DNA from: Auriscalpium vulgare
Taxonomy: Eukaryota > Basidiomycota > Agaricomycetes > Russulales > Auriscalpiaceae
Reading direction: 5' to 3'
Assembly (NCBI GenBank): GCA_019915015.1
Contig: JAHBBC010000004.1
Span: 1,984,001 to 2,048,000 of the forward strand
Length of the DNA: 64,000 nt
In this document: positions 8,483-20,899 of the stretch, one piece after another
Position numbering within the stretch: position 1 is the stretch's first letter
How the letters are laid out: every line of letters starts with the position of its first letter
Notes under the pieces: generated by a model
Told to the model about the DNA's origin: nothing
The model's input: only the letters and a program-made list of their open reading frames with translations
The model's database searches: none
Translations under genes and position numbers: made by a program

Positions 8483-10768
8483 ATGCCCTCTTTCTCCTAC
8501 TTAAAGGAAGCGACTGAAAGCACTCCCGTTAAACACGGTCTCTCCGGAAGAGAGCCATTCTCTACCAATCCAAACTCAGGAAACGCAGGGCACAAGTATC
8601 TCCAGGCCGACACCGACATGCAGTACATGTTCGTCGGACCAGTCCCCTTGGCTCAGTTCCTGGAAGATTTCGTGCCGTCGGCACCGGGTGTGCGCCCTGC
8701 GAACTCCATCGACATGGCCATGGAAGGCAGAGGCTACGAGAATAAGTTTGTGAGCACTCCATCTTCATCCATCCAACAGTCGCTGACCCATGTAAGATCG
8801 CCGCGGTTCACGCGAGTGAAATCTGCCCCAACCTTGTCTTCGTCAACACGACCTCGAAGGGAGACAAAAGCTACGTGGAGGTTCGAAAGGCTGACATCTC
8901 GGCCTTCGTTCGTCCCCAGCCTGGCGAGCCTCAAGTGACCAGGGACAGAGCCGACTATCGCGATGTCGAGCTGTTCTTCGAAGTGAAGCCGGCCAAGGGA
9001 GATCCCTTCGTGGATCCGAAGGCCGTCGTTACTGGTGACGAGCGAAAGGATTTCATCTTCGAGGGCAAGTCTGATGTGGCTGCGGGCACCAGAGGCCAGA
9101 TGATTTCGTACGCGCTGGCACAGAACGCATCCCAATTCAGGACCTGCTCCTTTTCGGTCTTCCTCTGCGCGGGCGAGGCGCGCCTCATGCGATGGGAACG
9201 CGGTGGTGTCTTCGTCACCGAGATATTCGAGTGGCGGGGCAATCCTCTCTTCGCCGAGTTCCTCTGGCGTTTCAACCACATGACTGCCACCCAGCGCGGA
9301 CGCGATCCGACTGTCACCGTGCCCACGCAGGCCGAAGCTGAGGCCGCTCGCGCCGTTCTTACTGCCTCCGGCCACTTTCCCGATGGCGTGCCGAAGGTCC
9401 TTCACAAGTTCCTCGTCCACGACGACGTGAAAGATGTCGACATGTTCTTCGTCGCTCCCAGCGCCGTGACCCACAGCCGTGTGCTCACCGGCCGCGCTAC
9501 CGCTGGGTACATCGCCTACGACGTGCAGACGAGTGCATGCGTCTATCTCAAGGACTCGTGGAGGCTAGCCCTGGAGGATTTGGAGAAGGAAGGCGACATC
9601 TACCGACTGTTACACGAGAAAGGCGTCCCGCACATCGCGCCGCTGGTGTGCGCGGGTGACGTGGTGAGCGATGGCGTCCCGCAACGTACGAGGGCGCACG
9701 AGTACCGGACCGCCTCGTGGGCTTGCCACACCAAGACTCTGATGCCGCATGTGCATTATCGGCTCGTTCTAGGCATCGTCGGGACCGCGCTGAAATCGTT
9801 CAGTTGCACTCGCGATCTGTGCGTTGCGATACGAGATGCTGCCGAAGGTGCGAGTGCCTTAGAAGCTAATCTGAATGCTGTCTGACCACTGACCACCACA
9901 GCGCATGCACGGGCTTATGAACTCGCGGAAGTTTTGCACCGGGATATCAGCGCCGGGAACATCCTCTTCTACAAGACCGAGGACGGTGTCATCAGAGGAC
10001 TTTTAATCGACTGGGATCTGTGCAAGATCCTCCGGAAGTTGGAGAAGGAGAGTCGGCGGCAAGACTGGCGTACCGTGAGTGATTGATATATCAGTTTATT
10101 GGTTTGGTCAACAAGTCTCATACCACTCTCAGGGCACATGGCAGTTCATGTCGGGGCTGCGGCTGGCTAACCCAGAGAAGCCGCACGAACTCTCCGACGA
10201 TCTCGAATCCTTCGTTCACGTCCTGACATATCACCTCGTTCTCTATCGCCCCATGAAGAACCGCAACGTTTCCACGAACGTCCATTCCGTATTTGATGAG
10301 TACGATTATCGCCCAGAGGACAACATCATCGTCGGCGGCGAAGGCAAGAAGTCGTTCTTTGGGAGCACCGTTTTTCAAAACAATATGCTCCGTGACGCTT
10401 TGCCCGAGCCCTGCGCCAACATTGTGCGCGATCTCAGGAATATTTTTGCGCCCCTTTATCTCGACGAGGCGTTTGTGACTGCACAACAGATCGCTGCGGC
10501 CCGAAAAGCACTTCGATCATCCAAGGCTTTGCTGAAGATATTCGGAGAATGGCTTGACAAGGACGGATGGCGAAGTGACGACGGCTGCGAGCCTGTTTTC
10601 ATTCGTCCCCGCGAGCAGCAGAACAACCGCGCGAGCTCTTACATTTCGGACACGCCATCGGATACCTCCCAGTCAAGCAAGCGGCGCAAGTCGCTCATCC
10701 AGTCCAGCACCGGCAATTCCCTATACGCGCATTCGCTCCACTCGTTGCCGGAAGGCCACCCCATGTAG
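8483..10768 (+). CDS. FunK1 fungal-type protein kinase, long form (copy 2)
   Basis: Intact long-form FunK1 kinase with four exons and about 710 residues. Exon 1 starts MPSFSYLKEA and ends at GTGAGCACTC near 8750. The nuclease-like D/ExK/QxxxY signature (KADISAF, FFEVKPA, QMISYA) is conserved, as are VYLKDSWR, HRDISAGN and DWDLC. The last intron (10075-10131) is the uninterrupted reference for the Helitron insertion. The C-terminal half differs from copy 1 (MKNRNVSTNV, VFDEYDYRPEDN) but keeps the KRRKSLIQ tail. It differs from its tandem duplicate at 18614-20899 at positions 9204 and 9225, where it matches the 28-kb gene. Substrate is unknown. Confidence 0.9.
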
Positions 10769-11401
10769 CTGCTCGTGCGTAGACTTTGCGTTCTTGTTCA
10801 ACATTCGCTGACGCTCATATCATCTTGGTAGTAGATCGCTTCGCCTTTCGTCTCCTCCGCCACGAGGCACGGACGTGGCGGCAGCTTGTTATGGCACGAA
10901 ATGCGCACCGAGTTCTTTGAACATGTTGTAATGACTTTATATGTAGATATGTACAGTCACATGGTATCGAACTCAGTGCATGTATTCCGATGTCACCCAA
11001 TATTGGGGCCTGCAGGACGAGAAGATAATCATATTGTAGACGTCAGTCGGACGCATAATATTGAAAAGCGCGCGGCCCCGGCCCGTACGCGTAAGCTCTG
11101 GCACGGCTACCCTGCTTCGTTCCCTTTCGTTCCTCGTCGAGTGTGCGGCCGTCGCCGCCTGATCGACTCCGTGCCGGTGGGCATTTATCACCATTTCTGA
11201 GAAAATGTAAACCAGACACAAAAGAAACACGGACCAGCTGACCATGGCAAGCATCTTTTTTGACACATGGCGAGTCCGAGTCTTTGGTCTCCTTGGACCG
11301 GCCTCCATTGTCCCGCACGACCACAGCCTCGAGAATATGTGACCTCTCTTTGAGAGTCTGCGTAGGTCTTCCTCTTCTCCCTCATTCTCCTTTAGCTCAA
11401 C
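10769..11401 (+). other. Intergenic FunK1 3' flank and short-form promoter
   Basis: No gene is seen. The left part repeats the FunK1 3' flank (GCACCGAGTTCTTTGAACAT, TATGTAGATATGTACAGT, CACCCAATATTGGGG). From about 11045 it becomes the short-form promoter block. This locus lacks the two insertions found downstream of the first FunK1 gene, so it serves as the empty site for both. Confidence 0.5.
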
Positions 11402-12732
11402 ATGTTTATCTTCTACCTGAAGGAAGCCGCCGCTGAGCGCACTCACGCCGCCTCCGGGACGGAACCATTCTCCAAGGACTCGTGGCGGCTCGCTCTCCAT
11501 GATCTGGAGTCGGAGGAAGAAATTTATCGACTGCGCCCCAAGGACGTCGTCCCGCACATCGCGGCGCTGTGTGCGGGTGACGTGCTGAGCGAGTACAGGA
11601 CCGCCTCGTGGGCTTGCTACACCAAGACACTCCTGCCGCATGTGCATTACCGGCTCGTTCTAGGCATCGTCGGGACTGCGCTGAAAAGATTCAGTTGCAC
11701 TCGCGATTTGTGCACCGCGATAAGGGACGCTGCCGAAGGTACGAGAGCCTTGTGGATGAATATTCTGAGTGCTGTCTGACGTCCGACCATAGCGCATGCA
11801 CGTGCTTACGAACTCGCGGAAGTTTTGCACCGAGATATCAGCGCCGGCAACATTCTCTTCTACAAGACAAGAAATGCCGTCGCTCCGCTCCGAGCTCTCG
11901 CGACCAAACATGTACAACGCCAAGCCTACAATCTGGTTAATATACGGGTAACCGCGGACGGTGTTATCAGAGGACTACTAATCGACTGGGATTTGTGCAA
12001 GATCATCCGGAAGCTGGAGAAGGAGAGTCGGCGGCAAGACTGGCGCACAGTGAGTGATCATCTTATTTTCTCGCGCCGAGTCTCATGCCACTCCAGGGTA
12101 CATGGCAGTTCATGTCGGGACTGCGATTGGCCAACCCCGCGAAGCCGCACGAACTTTCCGACGACCTCGAATCCTTCGTCCATGTTCTGACGTACAATCT
12201 CGTTCTCTATCGCCCGATGGGCAACGACAATGTTTCCGTAAACGTCCGTGTCGTCTTTGAAGACTACAGTCTTCGCGCAAGAGACCAAGTCGCAGTCGGC
12301 GGTGATGGCAAGAAGTCGTTCTTTGGGAGCACCGTTTTTCAGAACAGTATGCTCCGCGACGCTCTGCCCGAGCCCTGCGCCAACATTGTGGGCGAGCTCA
12401 GGCGTCTTTTTGCTCCCCTTTATCTTGACGAGGAGTTTGTGAAGGAGGATCAGATTGTTGCGGCCCGTAAAGCACTTCAATCATCCGATGCCTTGCTAAA
12501 GATATTCGGGACCTGGCTTGCCAAGGACGGATGGCTAGCCGACGATGGCTGCGAGCCTGTTGAAATCGAATCTTGGGAGCCGCGAACCAAGCGCACGAGC
12601 TCTTATATCTCGGACACGCCATCGGATACCTCCCGGTCAAGCAAGCGGCGCAAGTCGCTCATCCAGTCCAGCAACGGCAACTCCCTGCACGCCAATTCGT
12701 TGAACTCGCTGCCGGAAGGCCACGCCATATAG
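11402..12732 (+). CDS. Chimeric FunK1 kinase at the duplication junction
   Basis: About 409 residues. The 5' half (11402-12049) is identical to the short-form gene at 21533. The 3' half (from 12062) is identical to the last exon of the long-form gene at 321-2600. The switch lies in a 12-nt shared tract at the 5' splice site GTGAGTGATCAT (12050-12061), so exons and frame are preserved. The N-terminal nuclease-like domain and Gly-rich loop are absent. Lys25 in FSKDSWR, HRDISAGN (125-132) and DWDLC (177-181) are present. A 28-residue in-frame insertion (84 nt, about 11870-11953) separates the last two. Whether the kinase is active without a normal Gly-rich loop is unknown. It carries the long-form KRRK tail. 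Confidence 0.82.
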
Positions 12733-13005
12733 CTGCCCGTGCGTAGACTTTGCATTCTTGTTCAACATTTAGTGACGCTCATATCACCTTTGTAGTAAGT
12801 AGATCTCCCCGCCTTCCGTCTCCTCCGCCACGAGCCACGGACGTGGCCAGTTACACGAATTGCGCACCGAGTTCTTTGAACATGTTGTTATGACTTCTCT
12901 ATGTAGATATGTACAGTTACATGGTATCAAACGCAGTGCATGTCTTCCGATGTCACCCAATATTGGGGTCTGCAGGACGAGAAGATGATTGTAGACGTCC
13001 GTCAA

Positions 13006-14357
13006 TCCCTGGTCTCGACTAGAGACCGAGGCTTGTCCTGGCTCGAAAGACGTCGCTTTTGCCTCGATGGGGATATCCATTCCGGCCCGTTTTGCCGTCT
13101 CCTGTCTCACTTTTTCTCCTGTCCTCTCTGCCTGACCCTCTCTCTCCTTGCGCCCTCCCGTTTCTGCTCGCTGCTCGCTCCCTCACCGCCTTTCAGGTTG
13201 TCATGCCGAGCACTAAATGCCCTCGCGATGATTCGCCCGGCCCCCTCTCCAGGACACGTCAACGTCTTGCACCCGGTGCGTCCTTTCTGCCTGCCCCAGT
13301 TTCCCACATGTGCCTTCCCATCCGTTTTGCTCGCTGCTCTACTCTCAGCCTCGCTTCCTCACCGCCCTTTAGGTTGACATGCCGAGCACTAAACGACCTC
13401 GCGATGACTCGCCCAGCCCCCTCTCCAGGACACCTCTACGTCTTGCACCCGGTGCGCATGCTTTTCGCTTTTCTCCTGTCCACGACCCCCACCTGAACAC
13501 ACATCTAGCAGACACTACCAATGCCTTTCCCTCCGGTTCCTCTTTGCCCGTCGAAGACACCCCGCTCTTGCCATCTTACGTCTCTGGCCGGCACGGCGCG
13601 TCGACGTCCCGCCCTGTCAGCTTCTCTCTGTCAGCTTCTCTGGTGCTTGCACTGGTGATTCTCCTCCTCTACCTTCCGCGCAAATCTCCAGTTCTCCCGG
13701 CCCCACTCACCCTGCTCATAGTCCGCCTCCAGTGTCCATTGCCCCCGTCGGCTGGGTGGACCCCGTCTTAAGCCCATGCGCGCGCTCATCACCCGGTGTA
13801 ATCAGTCTCCGTGAGTTGTCTGCTCTTACTACGCTTGCTTTTCGGCTGACCTTCTTCTAGCGAACCTTGCACTCTGGGCCGTACGCCGCCGACATCTGTC
13901 CCCCGTGTGCCTCCCTCCGCTGCTCCTCGTCCTTTGGCGGTGCTCCATGCCAGCAACTGATCAGCCTGTACGACAGCAGCAGTGGGGCCACTTTCACCGC
14001 CTATGGCCGGCGCTCAGCCCCCGACTCCCGAGCCGACGAGAATGTCGTCGCACGCGCCCTTGGGAGCACCATGCTGTGTGGGTCGGTGTATTGACGAAGA
14101 CGAGGGCCTCTCACGGCTTGCCCGTTCGCCGCGAGTTCGTAGAGGACCTTATCTTTGCGGATCTCTCGTTGCCAACTCGTTGCTCCTAAATGTGCTCCGA
14201 AACTACTTAGTCTCCAGCTTGTATTTTATTGCTGTTAGAGTATTAGAGTATAATGTATTGATGCGGCCCGAAGTTCACTTGCTTTACTTTAGCAATCGAC
14301 GGAGCCTTAGGCGTCCCGCTCAAGAGACCAGGGTATGCCCGGTAGGGCTGTGTATCA
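13006..14357 (+). mobile_element. Retroposon-like insertion, duplicate copy
   Basis: Tandem-duplication copy of the insertion at 2874-4226, with the same 16-bp flanking repeats (12990-13005 and 14358-14373). It differs near 13307, where CCACATGTGCC replaces CCACCTTGTGCC. It was carried by the segmental duplication, so it is not a second insertion event. Confidence 0.5.
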
Positions 14358-14465
14358 TGTAGACGTCCGTCAACACGCACTGGCACTGGAGTTTCCCGGG
14401 CCGGAGGGAAACAAACTTACATAACGAAAAGCGCGCGGCCCCGGGTAAGCGCTGGCACGGCTACT

Positions 14466-15201
14466 GTACACTCCTGGTGTCCAGATGGCTGGCCTTGCTC
14501 CCACTGCACCTCAGTGGCCTGGAGATGTATGCACAGCGTGGCATGGTGTGTGGAGAGTGGCCGTATGGCACGCGGCGCCCTCAGCAGTGTCCGATGGCCT
14601 AAGGCCACTTGCTGTGGTTCTCTCCTTCCTGTCCGTTTCGCCCTTTCCTATATTGCCGCGCAGACCTCCTGCTGCAATAGTTTTTGTATGTGCAGCGACA
14701 ACCCTCGGGACCCTTGGTCCACTATGTGAGTCATGATTTGCTCGGGCTCGCGGCTACAGAATGCCCGCGACATTATTCATGGCCTGCGGCATCGCCCGCG
14801 CCGCACGCACATCCCCCCCGTCATGCTCGCGCGCGCCGAGATCGGAGGCTTTTCCCCACCGGGGTTTTTACTGCCCTGATTGACAACGCGACGTGTTAGG
14901 TCCTCATGTGGTGGACTTAGACGGGTTGCTGCTACACTACTTTCTCTCCTTTAGGGCTTGTCTTTGTCGTGACTCTTCTCTGTTCTGTGGGTTTTTGCTT
15001 TCGAACAGGTTGTCCCAACTGGTGGGTTGTGTCCAGTTTCCTGTGCGTGGCATTTACGAAGCAGTTTTAGGGTTGTGTCATCCGTGGCGTAGATTTAGTA
15101 TGTCTTTGTATGTACAGTGCCCTCTCTACGTATAGCGCGGACCCCCGCTATGTTCCTCATCGGGACCCCTGCGGTTTAATCCTATCCTATCCTATCCTAC
15201 T
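14466..15201 (+). mobile_element. (CCTAT)n-tailed insertion, duplicate copy
   Basis: Tandem-duplication copy of the insertion at 4335-5070. One substitution is visible (GTGAGTCATGA here, GTGAGTCGTGA in the first copy). Confidence 0.42.
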
Positions 15202-15468
15202 TCCTTCCCTGTCGTTCCTCGTCGAGGAGTGTGCAGCCGTCGCCGCCTGATCGACTCCGTGCCGGTAGGCATTTATCACCATTTGCTGAGAATAAATCAG
15301 ACACAAAAGAAACACGGACCAGCTGGCCTTGGCAAGCATCCTTTTTGACACATGGCTCTTTGGGCTCCTTGGACCCACGACCACAGCCTTGAGAATTTGT
15401 GACCTCTCTCTTGACTAAGAGAATCTGCGTAGGTCTGCCTCTTCTCCCTCATTCTCCTTTAGCTCAAC
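15202..15468 (+). promoter_or_regulatory. Short-form FunK1 promoter block, duplicate
   Basis: Duplicate of 5071-5337. Two substitutions distinguish it (GACACATGGCTCTTTGGGC here against GACACGTGGCTCTTTGGTC in the first copy). It precedes the duplicated broken short-form gene. Confidence 0.5.
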
Positions 15469-17188
15469 ATGCCTATCTCCTACCTGAAGGAAGCCGCCGC
15501 CGAAAGCACTCACGGCCCCTCCGGAACGGAACTTTTCTCCAAGGACTCGTGGCGGCTCGCTCTCCATGATTTGGGGTCGGAAGAAGAAATGCATCGACTG
15601 CCCCCCGAGGACGTTGTCCCGCACATCGCGGCGCTGTGTGCGGGTGACGTGCTGAGCGAGTACAGGAGCGCCTCGTGGGCTTGCTACACCAAGACACTCC
15701 TGCCGCATGTGCATTACCGGATCGTTGTAGGCATCGTTGGGACCGCACTGAAAAAATTTAGCTCCACTCGCGATCTGTGCGTTGCGATACGAGACGCGGC
15801 CGACGGTGCGAGTGCTTTAGAAAGCTCCTAATGCTGCCTGACCTCTGATCACCACAGCGCATGCACGGGCTTACGAGCTCGCGAGAGTGTTACACCGTGA
15901 TATCAGCGCCGGCAACATTCTCTTCTACAAGACCGCGGACGGTATCATCAGCGGAATCTTAATTGACTGGGATCTGTGCAAGATCATCGGGAAGCCATGG
16001 AGAAGGAGAGTAGGCGCCGGCAAGAGTGGCCTACCGTGAGTGCTTGATATCATCAACTATCAACTATACTACAGGAGCACGGTGCCCCGAGATACCCGAC
16101 ATAACTCTGACATCTGATTGGTCGACGCGTCACCATGGCGTCGTTATTCGCGTCCGAATTTTGTCCTCAGTGGAAGCGCCCGTCCCGAGAGCAGACACTA
16201 CTAGCCTGTTGCCCGCATCCCCTGCGTCTTGCGTCTCCGATCCCAACACCATGTCTCTACCATTTCCCAGCACACGGACTTACAGTGTAGCGCTAGAGGT
16301 CCACTAAGAGTCTAAGAGTCCCCAGGCATAGGGAAGCCGTGCCCGCCTGCCCCAGCAATGGTGGAAAAGCCCGAGCCCGACAACGCGCCGGACGCGGCGG
16401 CGAGAACATGTAGTACTGTACGTGTCTTCAACTGCTCCATCTATGCGTTTTTCTGACCGCGTTCCATCCCCGGCGAACAAGTTGACTAGCCAGTCAAGCA
16501 GCTGGCCTACCCTCAAGGAACTGTTGGGTAGTTAGTATGCTGCTCCCTGTTTATCCGCGCACGGGTCGGGTGCTGGGCGCGATCGGCCAGTGGATCTCAG
16601 ACTCTCGGCAGACACCTTATGTGGCTCCCATCATGGTTGCTGTCCCCAGTATTCACCGCCCACCCGTTGCCTGGCTGTCCTCACTCAGTCATAGCGCAAG
16701 TCACAGTTCACAATATTCTATGAGCATAGCATAACATTGGAGCGTCTACCAGATTCATGTGGGTGGCTGCCTGTTACCTACGCCTCCGAGTCCCGACAGA
16801 CAGCTCCACAGAATCCCGCGACGATTTGGTCAACGGGGGCGGCGCGCCGCATGCGACTCGGATTAAATTCACGCTTGGCAATCACTGGCTATCTTTGTAG
16901 CAGGGGGTACGGGGCCACAGAGCTGCCCATCGGCAGATGGGCAGCGGATGTGGCCACTGAGGTTTTACTACGTTATATGTAAACGTCCACAGTCCAACAG
17001 TACAATGATTATCTTGGTAGCCTTTATATTCCTCACCAAGACATCGTTTCCGTGACCCTCCCGTGCGACGGCACGGGTCACGACTAGTTTTATTGACTTG
17101 GTCACCGAGTCTCATACCGCTTCAGGGCACATGGCGGTTCATGTCGGGGCTGCGGCTGTTACATCCAGCATCTCCGAGACCCCAACCC
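15469..17188 (+). pseudogene. Broken short-form FunK1 kinase, duplicate
   Basis: Duplicate of the relic at 5338-7057. It has the same 2-nt frameshift after DWDLCKI (about 15995), the same Helitron-like insertion in the following intron and the same truncation of the last exon. Shared lesions show that the gene was already dead before the tandem duplication. Confidence 0.85.
16050..17087 (+). mobile_element. Non-autonomous Helitron-like element, copy 2
   Basis: Duplicate of the element at 5919-6956. It keeps the CCCGTGC/GCACGGG hairpin (about 17060-17077) and the terminal CTAG (17084-17087) followed by T. It arose with the tandem block and not by transposition. Confidence 0.75.
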
Positions 17189-17817
17189 CGTTATATTCAT
17201 GGAGCCGAAGATTCTCTACCGCTCTGCCAGTGAGTTCTCACGTTCTTGCCGTCGAGGGCTACCCGCTTGTACACCCTAGTCGAGCAAGTACCCATCGACG
17301 ATTTTGAGCTGCCCATAGGCCGCGCGGAAGTGCTCATACCGGGCGCTGACCTGACGCTACTCTCGTGGGGCACGCCCCTCTTCCACTGCCAGTCTGCGAG
17401 ACGGCGCTCTCTATGCTCGAGAGCCCACCGCCCGCGCTCGCTCCCCACGTACCCGCGGCCCTGCGCGGCGCGAAAGTCGAGCTCATCGACCTGCGCACGA
17501 TCCTCCCGTGGGACATCGAGACGGTGCTCGAAAGCGTGCAGCGCACCGGGCGCCTCGTCGTCGTGCACGAGGCGAGCAAGACTGCCGGCGTCGGCGCAGA
17601 GATCGCGGCGGAGGTGCAGCGCCGCGCGTTTTTGAAGCTCAATGCGCCGGTGAGGCGCGTGACAGGCTGGGAGTGAGTGTACTTCTTGCATTTGTGGATT
17701 ATTCAGCTGATATGCTCCCGTTTGTGCAGCACACCGATGGGTTTGCAGTACGAGAAGTTCATAATCCCCGATGCAGTTCGCGTGCTGGATGCGATCGTCG
17801 AGACACTGTCATACTAG
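17189..17817 (+). pseudogene. E1-beta (BCKDHB-type) gene fragment, duplicate
   Basis: Duplicate of 7058-7686 with the same 8-nt frameshifting insertion (about 17390-17397), both introns and the same TAG end. It is non-functional as a dehydrogenase subunit because it lacks the N-terminal cofactor-binding part. Confidence 0.85.
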
Positions 17818-18613
17818 TAACGAAGCAATAATTGTAGATGTTCGGCAACAGGACACCACATCTCTAGAGGGAAACAAAGAAAGCGCGCCGGGTAAGCACA
17901 CGGCTGGTTATCATGAACCGTCAGATGGCGCTTCCTTCAGCTTCAGCTTCGTTCCTCGTCGAGTGCTCAGTGACTGTCTGACCGACTCCGTGCCGGTGGG
18001 CATTCATCACCATTTTCTGAGAACTTTTGAACGTCTCCATATTACTAGCCGAATAGACACAAAGGAAACACGAACATGCACGAACATGCATGAGATTTCA
18101 TTACCGCATAAATCGACTGACGAGGTTTCGACAACAGTCAATGCCACCGAGTGGCCCTCCGCGTCGAGAATGACTAGTAATCCTAATACATCCTTCGGAT
18201 CGTTATGTCAATTTTGAGTGGGGGGAAAGGAAGACTTTCTGCTCGTTCACCGTCGCGATCGAGTCGGGTGAGGCTTAGTCTCCTGGGTTGACCTTGGCAC
18301 AGACGATAAGTCGTTCGGCTGAGAACTTGGATCCGGTGTACCGGGACAAAACAAAGGATATGCGAACCAGCCGCCAGTGACCGTGTGGCCGCCTCCTGGG
18401 ACAGGCCGGCCGCCGGCTGCCGGCGGTTACGGGCACGTGACGCAAACCTGGCACGCGTTCAGCTTGGCACGCGGTCCTTGGTCCCGAACTCCATTGTCCT
18501 GCACGACCACACCCTCAAGGTCTGTGGCCGGAAATCCTGCTTAAAAGCTTGTCTCGAGAGCCTCCGTAGGTCTGTCTCTTCCCCCATCTTCCTTCAATCT
18601 GCTTGCGCTCAAC
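17818..18613 (+). promoter_or_regulatory. Upstream region of long-form FunK1 copy 3
   Basis: Duplicate of 7687-8482: a diverged short-form promoter relic followed by the conserved long-form promoter (18474-18613). No gene is seen. Confidence 0.5.
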
Positions 18614-20899
18614 ATGCCCTCTTTCTCCTACTTAAAGGAAGCGACTGAAAGCACTCCCGTTAAACACGGTCTCTCCGGAAGAGAGCCATTCTCTACCAAT
18701 CCAAACTCAGGAAACGCAGGGCACAAGTATCTCCAGGCCGACACCGACATGCAGTACATGTTCGTCGGACCAGTCCCCTTGGCTCAGTTCCTGGAAGATT
18801 TCGTGCCGTCGGCACCGGGTGTGCGCCCTGCGAACTCCATCGACATGGCCATGGAAGGCAGAGGCTACGAGAATAAGTTTGTGAGCACTCCATCTTCATC
18901 CATCCAACAGTCGCTGACCCATGTAAGATCGCCGCGGTTCACGCGAGTGAAATCTGCCCCAACCTTGTCTTCGTCAACACGACCTCGAAGGGAGACAAAA
19001 GCTACGTGGAGGTTCGAAAGGCTGACATCTCGGCCTTCGTTCGTCCCCAGCCTGGCGAGCCTCAAGTGACCAGGGACAGAGCCGACTATCGCGATGTCGA
19101 GCTGTTCTTCGAAGTGAAGCCGGCCAAGGGAGATCCCTTCGTGGATCCGAAGGCCGTCGTTACTGGTGACGAGCGAAAGGATTTCATCTTCGAGGGCAAG
19201 TCTGATGTGGCTGCGGGCACCAGAGGCCAGATGATTTCGTACGCGCTGGCACAGAACGCATCCCAATTCAGGACCTGCTCCTTTTCGGTCTTCCTCTGCG
19301 CGGGCGAGGCGCGCCTCATGCGATGGGAACGCGGCGGTGTCTTCGTCACCGAGATTTTCGAGTGGCGGGGCAATCCTCTCTTCGCCGAGTTCCTCTGGCG
19401 TTTCAACCACATGACTGCCACCCAGCGCGGACGCGATCCGACTGTCACCGTGCCCACGCAGGCCGAAGCTGAGGCCGCTCGCGCCGTTCTTACTGCCTCC
19501 GGCCACTTTCCCGATGGCGTGCCGAAGGTCCTTCACAAGTTCCTCGTCCACGACGACGTGAAAGATGTCGACATGTTCTTCGTCGCTCCCAGCGCCGTGA
19601 CCCACAGCCGTGTGCTCACCGGCCGCGCTACCGCTGGGTACATCGCCTACGACGTGCAGACGAGTGCATGCGTCTATCTCAAGGACTCGTGGAGGCTAGC
19701 CCTGGAGGATTTGGAGAAGGAAGGCGACATCTACCGACTGTTACACGAGAAAGGCGTCCCGCACATCGCGCCGCTGGTGTGCGCGGGTGACGTGGTGAGC
19801 GATGGCGTCCCGCAACGTACGAGGGCGCACGAGTACCGGACCGCCTCGTGGGCTTGCCACACCAAGACTCTGATGCCGCATGTGCATTATCGGCTCGTTC
19901 TAGGCATCGTCGGGACCGCGCTGAAATCGTTCAGTTGCACTCGCGATCTGTGCGTTGCGATACGAGATGCTGCCGAAGGTGCGAGTGCCTTAGAAGCTAA
20001 TCTGAATGCTGTCTGACCACTGACCACCACAGCGCATGCACGGGCTTATGAACTCGCGGAAGTTTTGCACCGGGATATCAGCGCCGGGAACATCCTCTTC
20101 TACAAGACCGAGGACGGTGTCATCAGAGGACTTTTAATCGACTGGGATCTGTGCAAGATCCTCCGGAAGTTGGAGAAGGAGAGTCGGCGGCAAGACTGGC
20201 GTACCGTGAGTGATTGATATATCAGTTTATTGGTTTGGTCAACAAGTCTCATACCACTCTCAGGGCACATGGCAGTTCATGTCGGGGCTGCGGCTGGCTA
20301 ACCCAGAGAAGCCGCACGAACTCTCCGACGATCTCGAATCCTTCGTTCACGTCCTGACATATCACCTCGTTCTCTATCGCCCCATGAAGAACCGCAACGT
20401 TTCCACGAACGTCCATTCCGTATTTGATGAGTACGATTATCGCCCAGAGGACAACATCATCGTCGGCGGCGAAGGCAAGAAGTCGTTCTTTGGGAGCACC
20501 GTTTTTCAAAACAATATGCTCCGTGACGCTTTGCCCGAGCCCTGCGCCAACATTGTGCGCGATCTCAGGAATATTTTTGCGCCCCTTTATCTCGACGAGG
20601 CGTTTGTGACTGCACAACAGATCGCTGCGGCCCGAAAAGCACTTCGATCATCCAAGGCTTTGCTGAAGATATTCGGAGAATGGCTTGACAAGGACGGATG
20701 GCGAAGTGACGACGGCTGCGAGCCTGTTTTCATTCGTCCCCGCGAGCAGCAGAACAACCGCGCGAGCTCTTACATTTCGGACACGCCATCGGATACCTCC
20801 CAGTCAAGCAAGCGGCGCAAGTCGCTCATCCAGTCCAGCACCGGCAATTCCCTATACGCGCATTCGCTCCACTCGTTGCCGGAAGGCCACCCCATGTAG
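18614..20899 (+). CDS. FunK1 fungal-type protein kinase, long form (copy 3)
   Basis: Tandem duplicate of 8483-10768, intact, with the same four exons and motifs (KADISAF, FFEVKPA, QMISYA, VYLKDSWR, HRDISAGN, DWDLC, KRRKSLIQ). The two differences I found are C at 19335 and T at 19356, where the sister copy has T and A. Both are silent or conservative, and both match the gene at 321-2600. Two linked differences within 22 bp that match another paralogue are what a short gene-conversion tract would leave. Role unknown. Confidence 0.9.

Larger units (their letters stand above)
1930..12061. repeat. Tandem 10.13-kb duplication, first copy
   Basis: This block is repeated almost base for base at 12062-22192 (offset 10132, falling to 10131 after a 1-bp indel near 3177). 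The differences I found are CCACCTTG/CCACATG near 3175, a G/A near 4599, two substitutions near 5220-5235, and two at 9204 and 9225. It starts inside the last intron of the first FunK1 gene and ends at the equivalent position of a short-form FunK1 gene. That placement fits unequal crossing over between two FunK1 paralogues. Confidence 0.92.
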
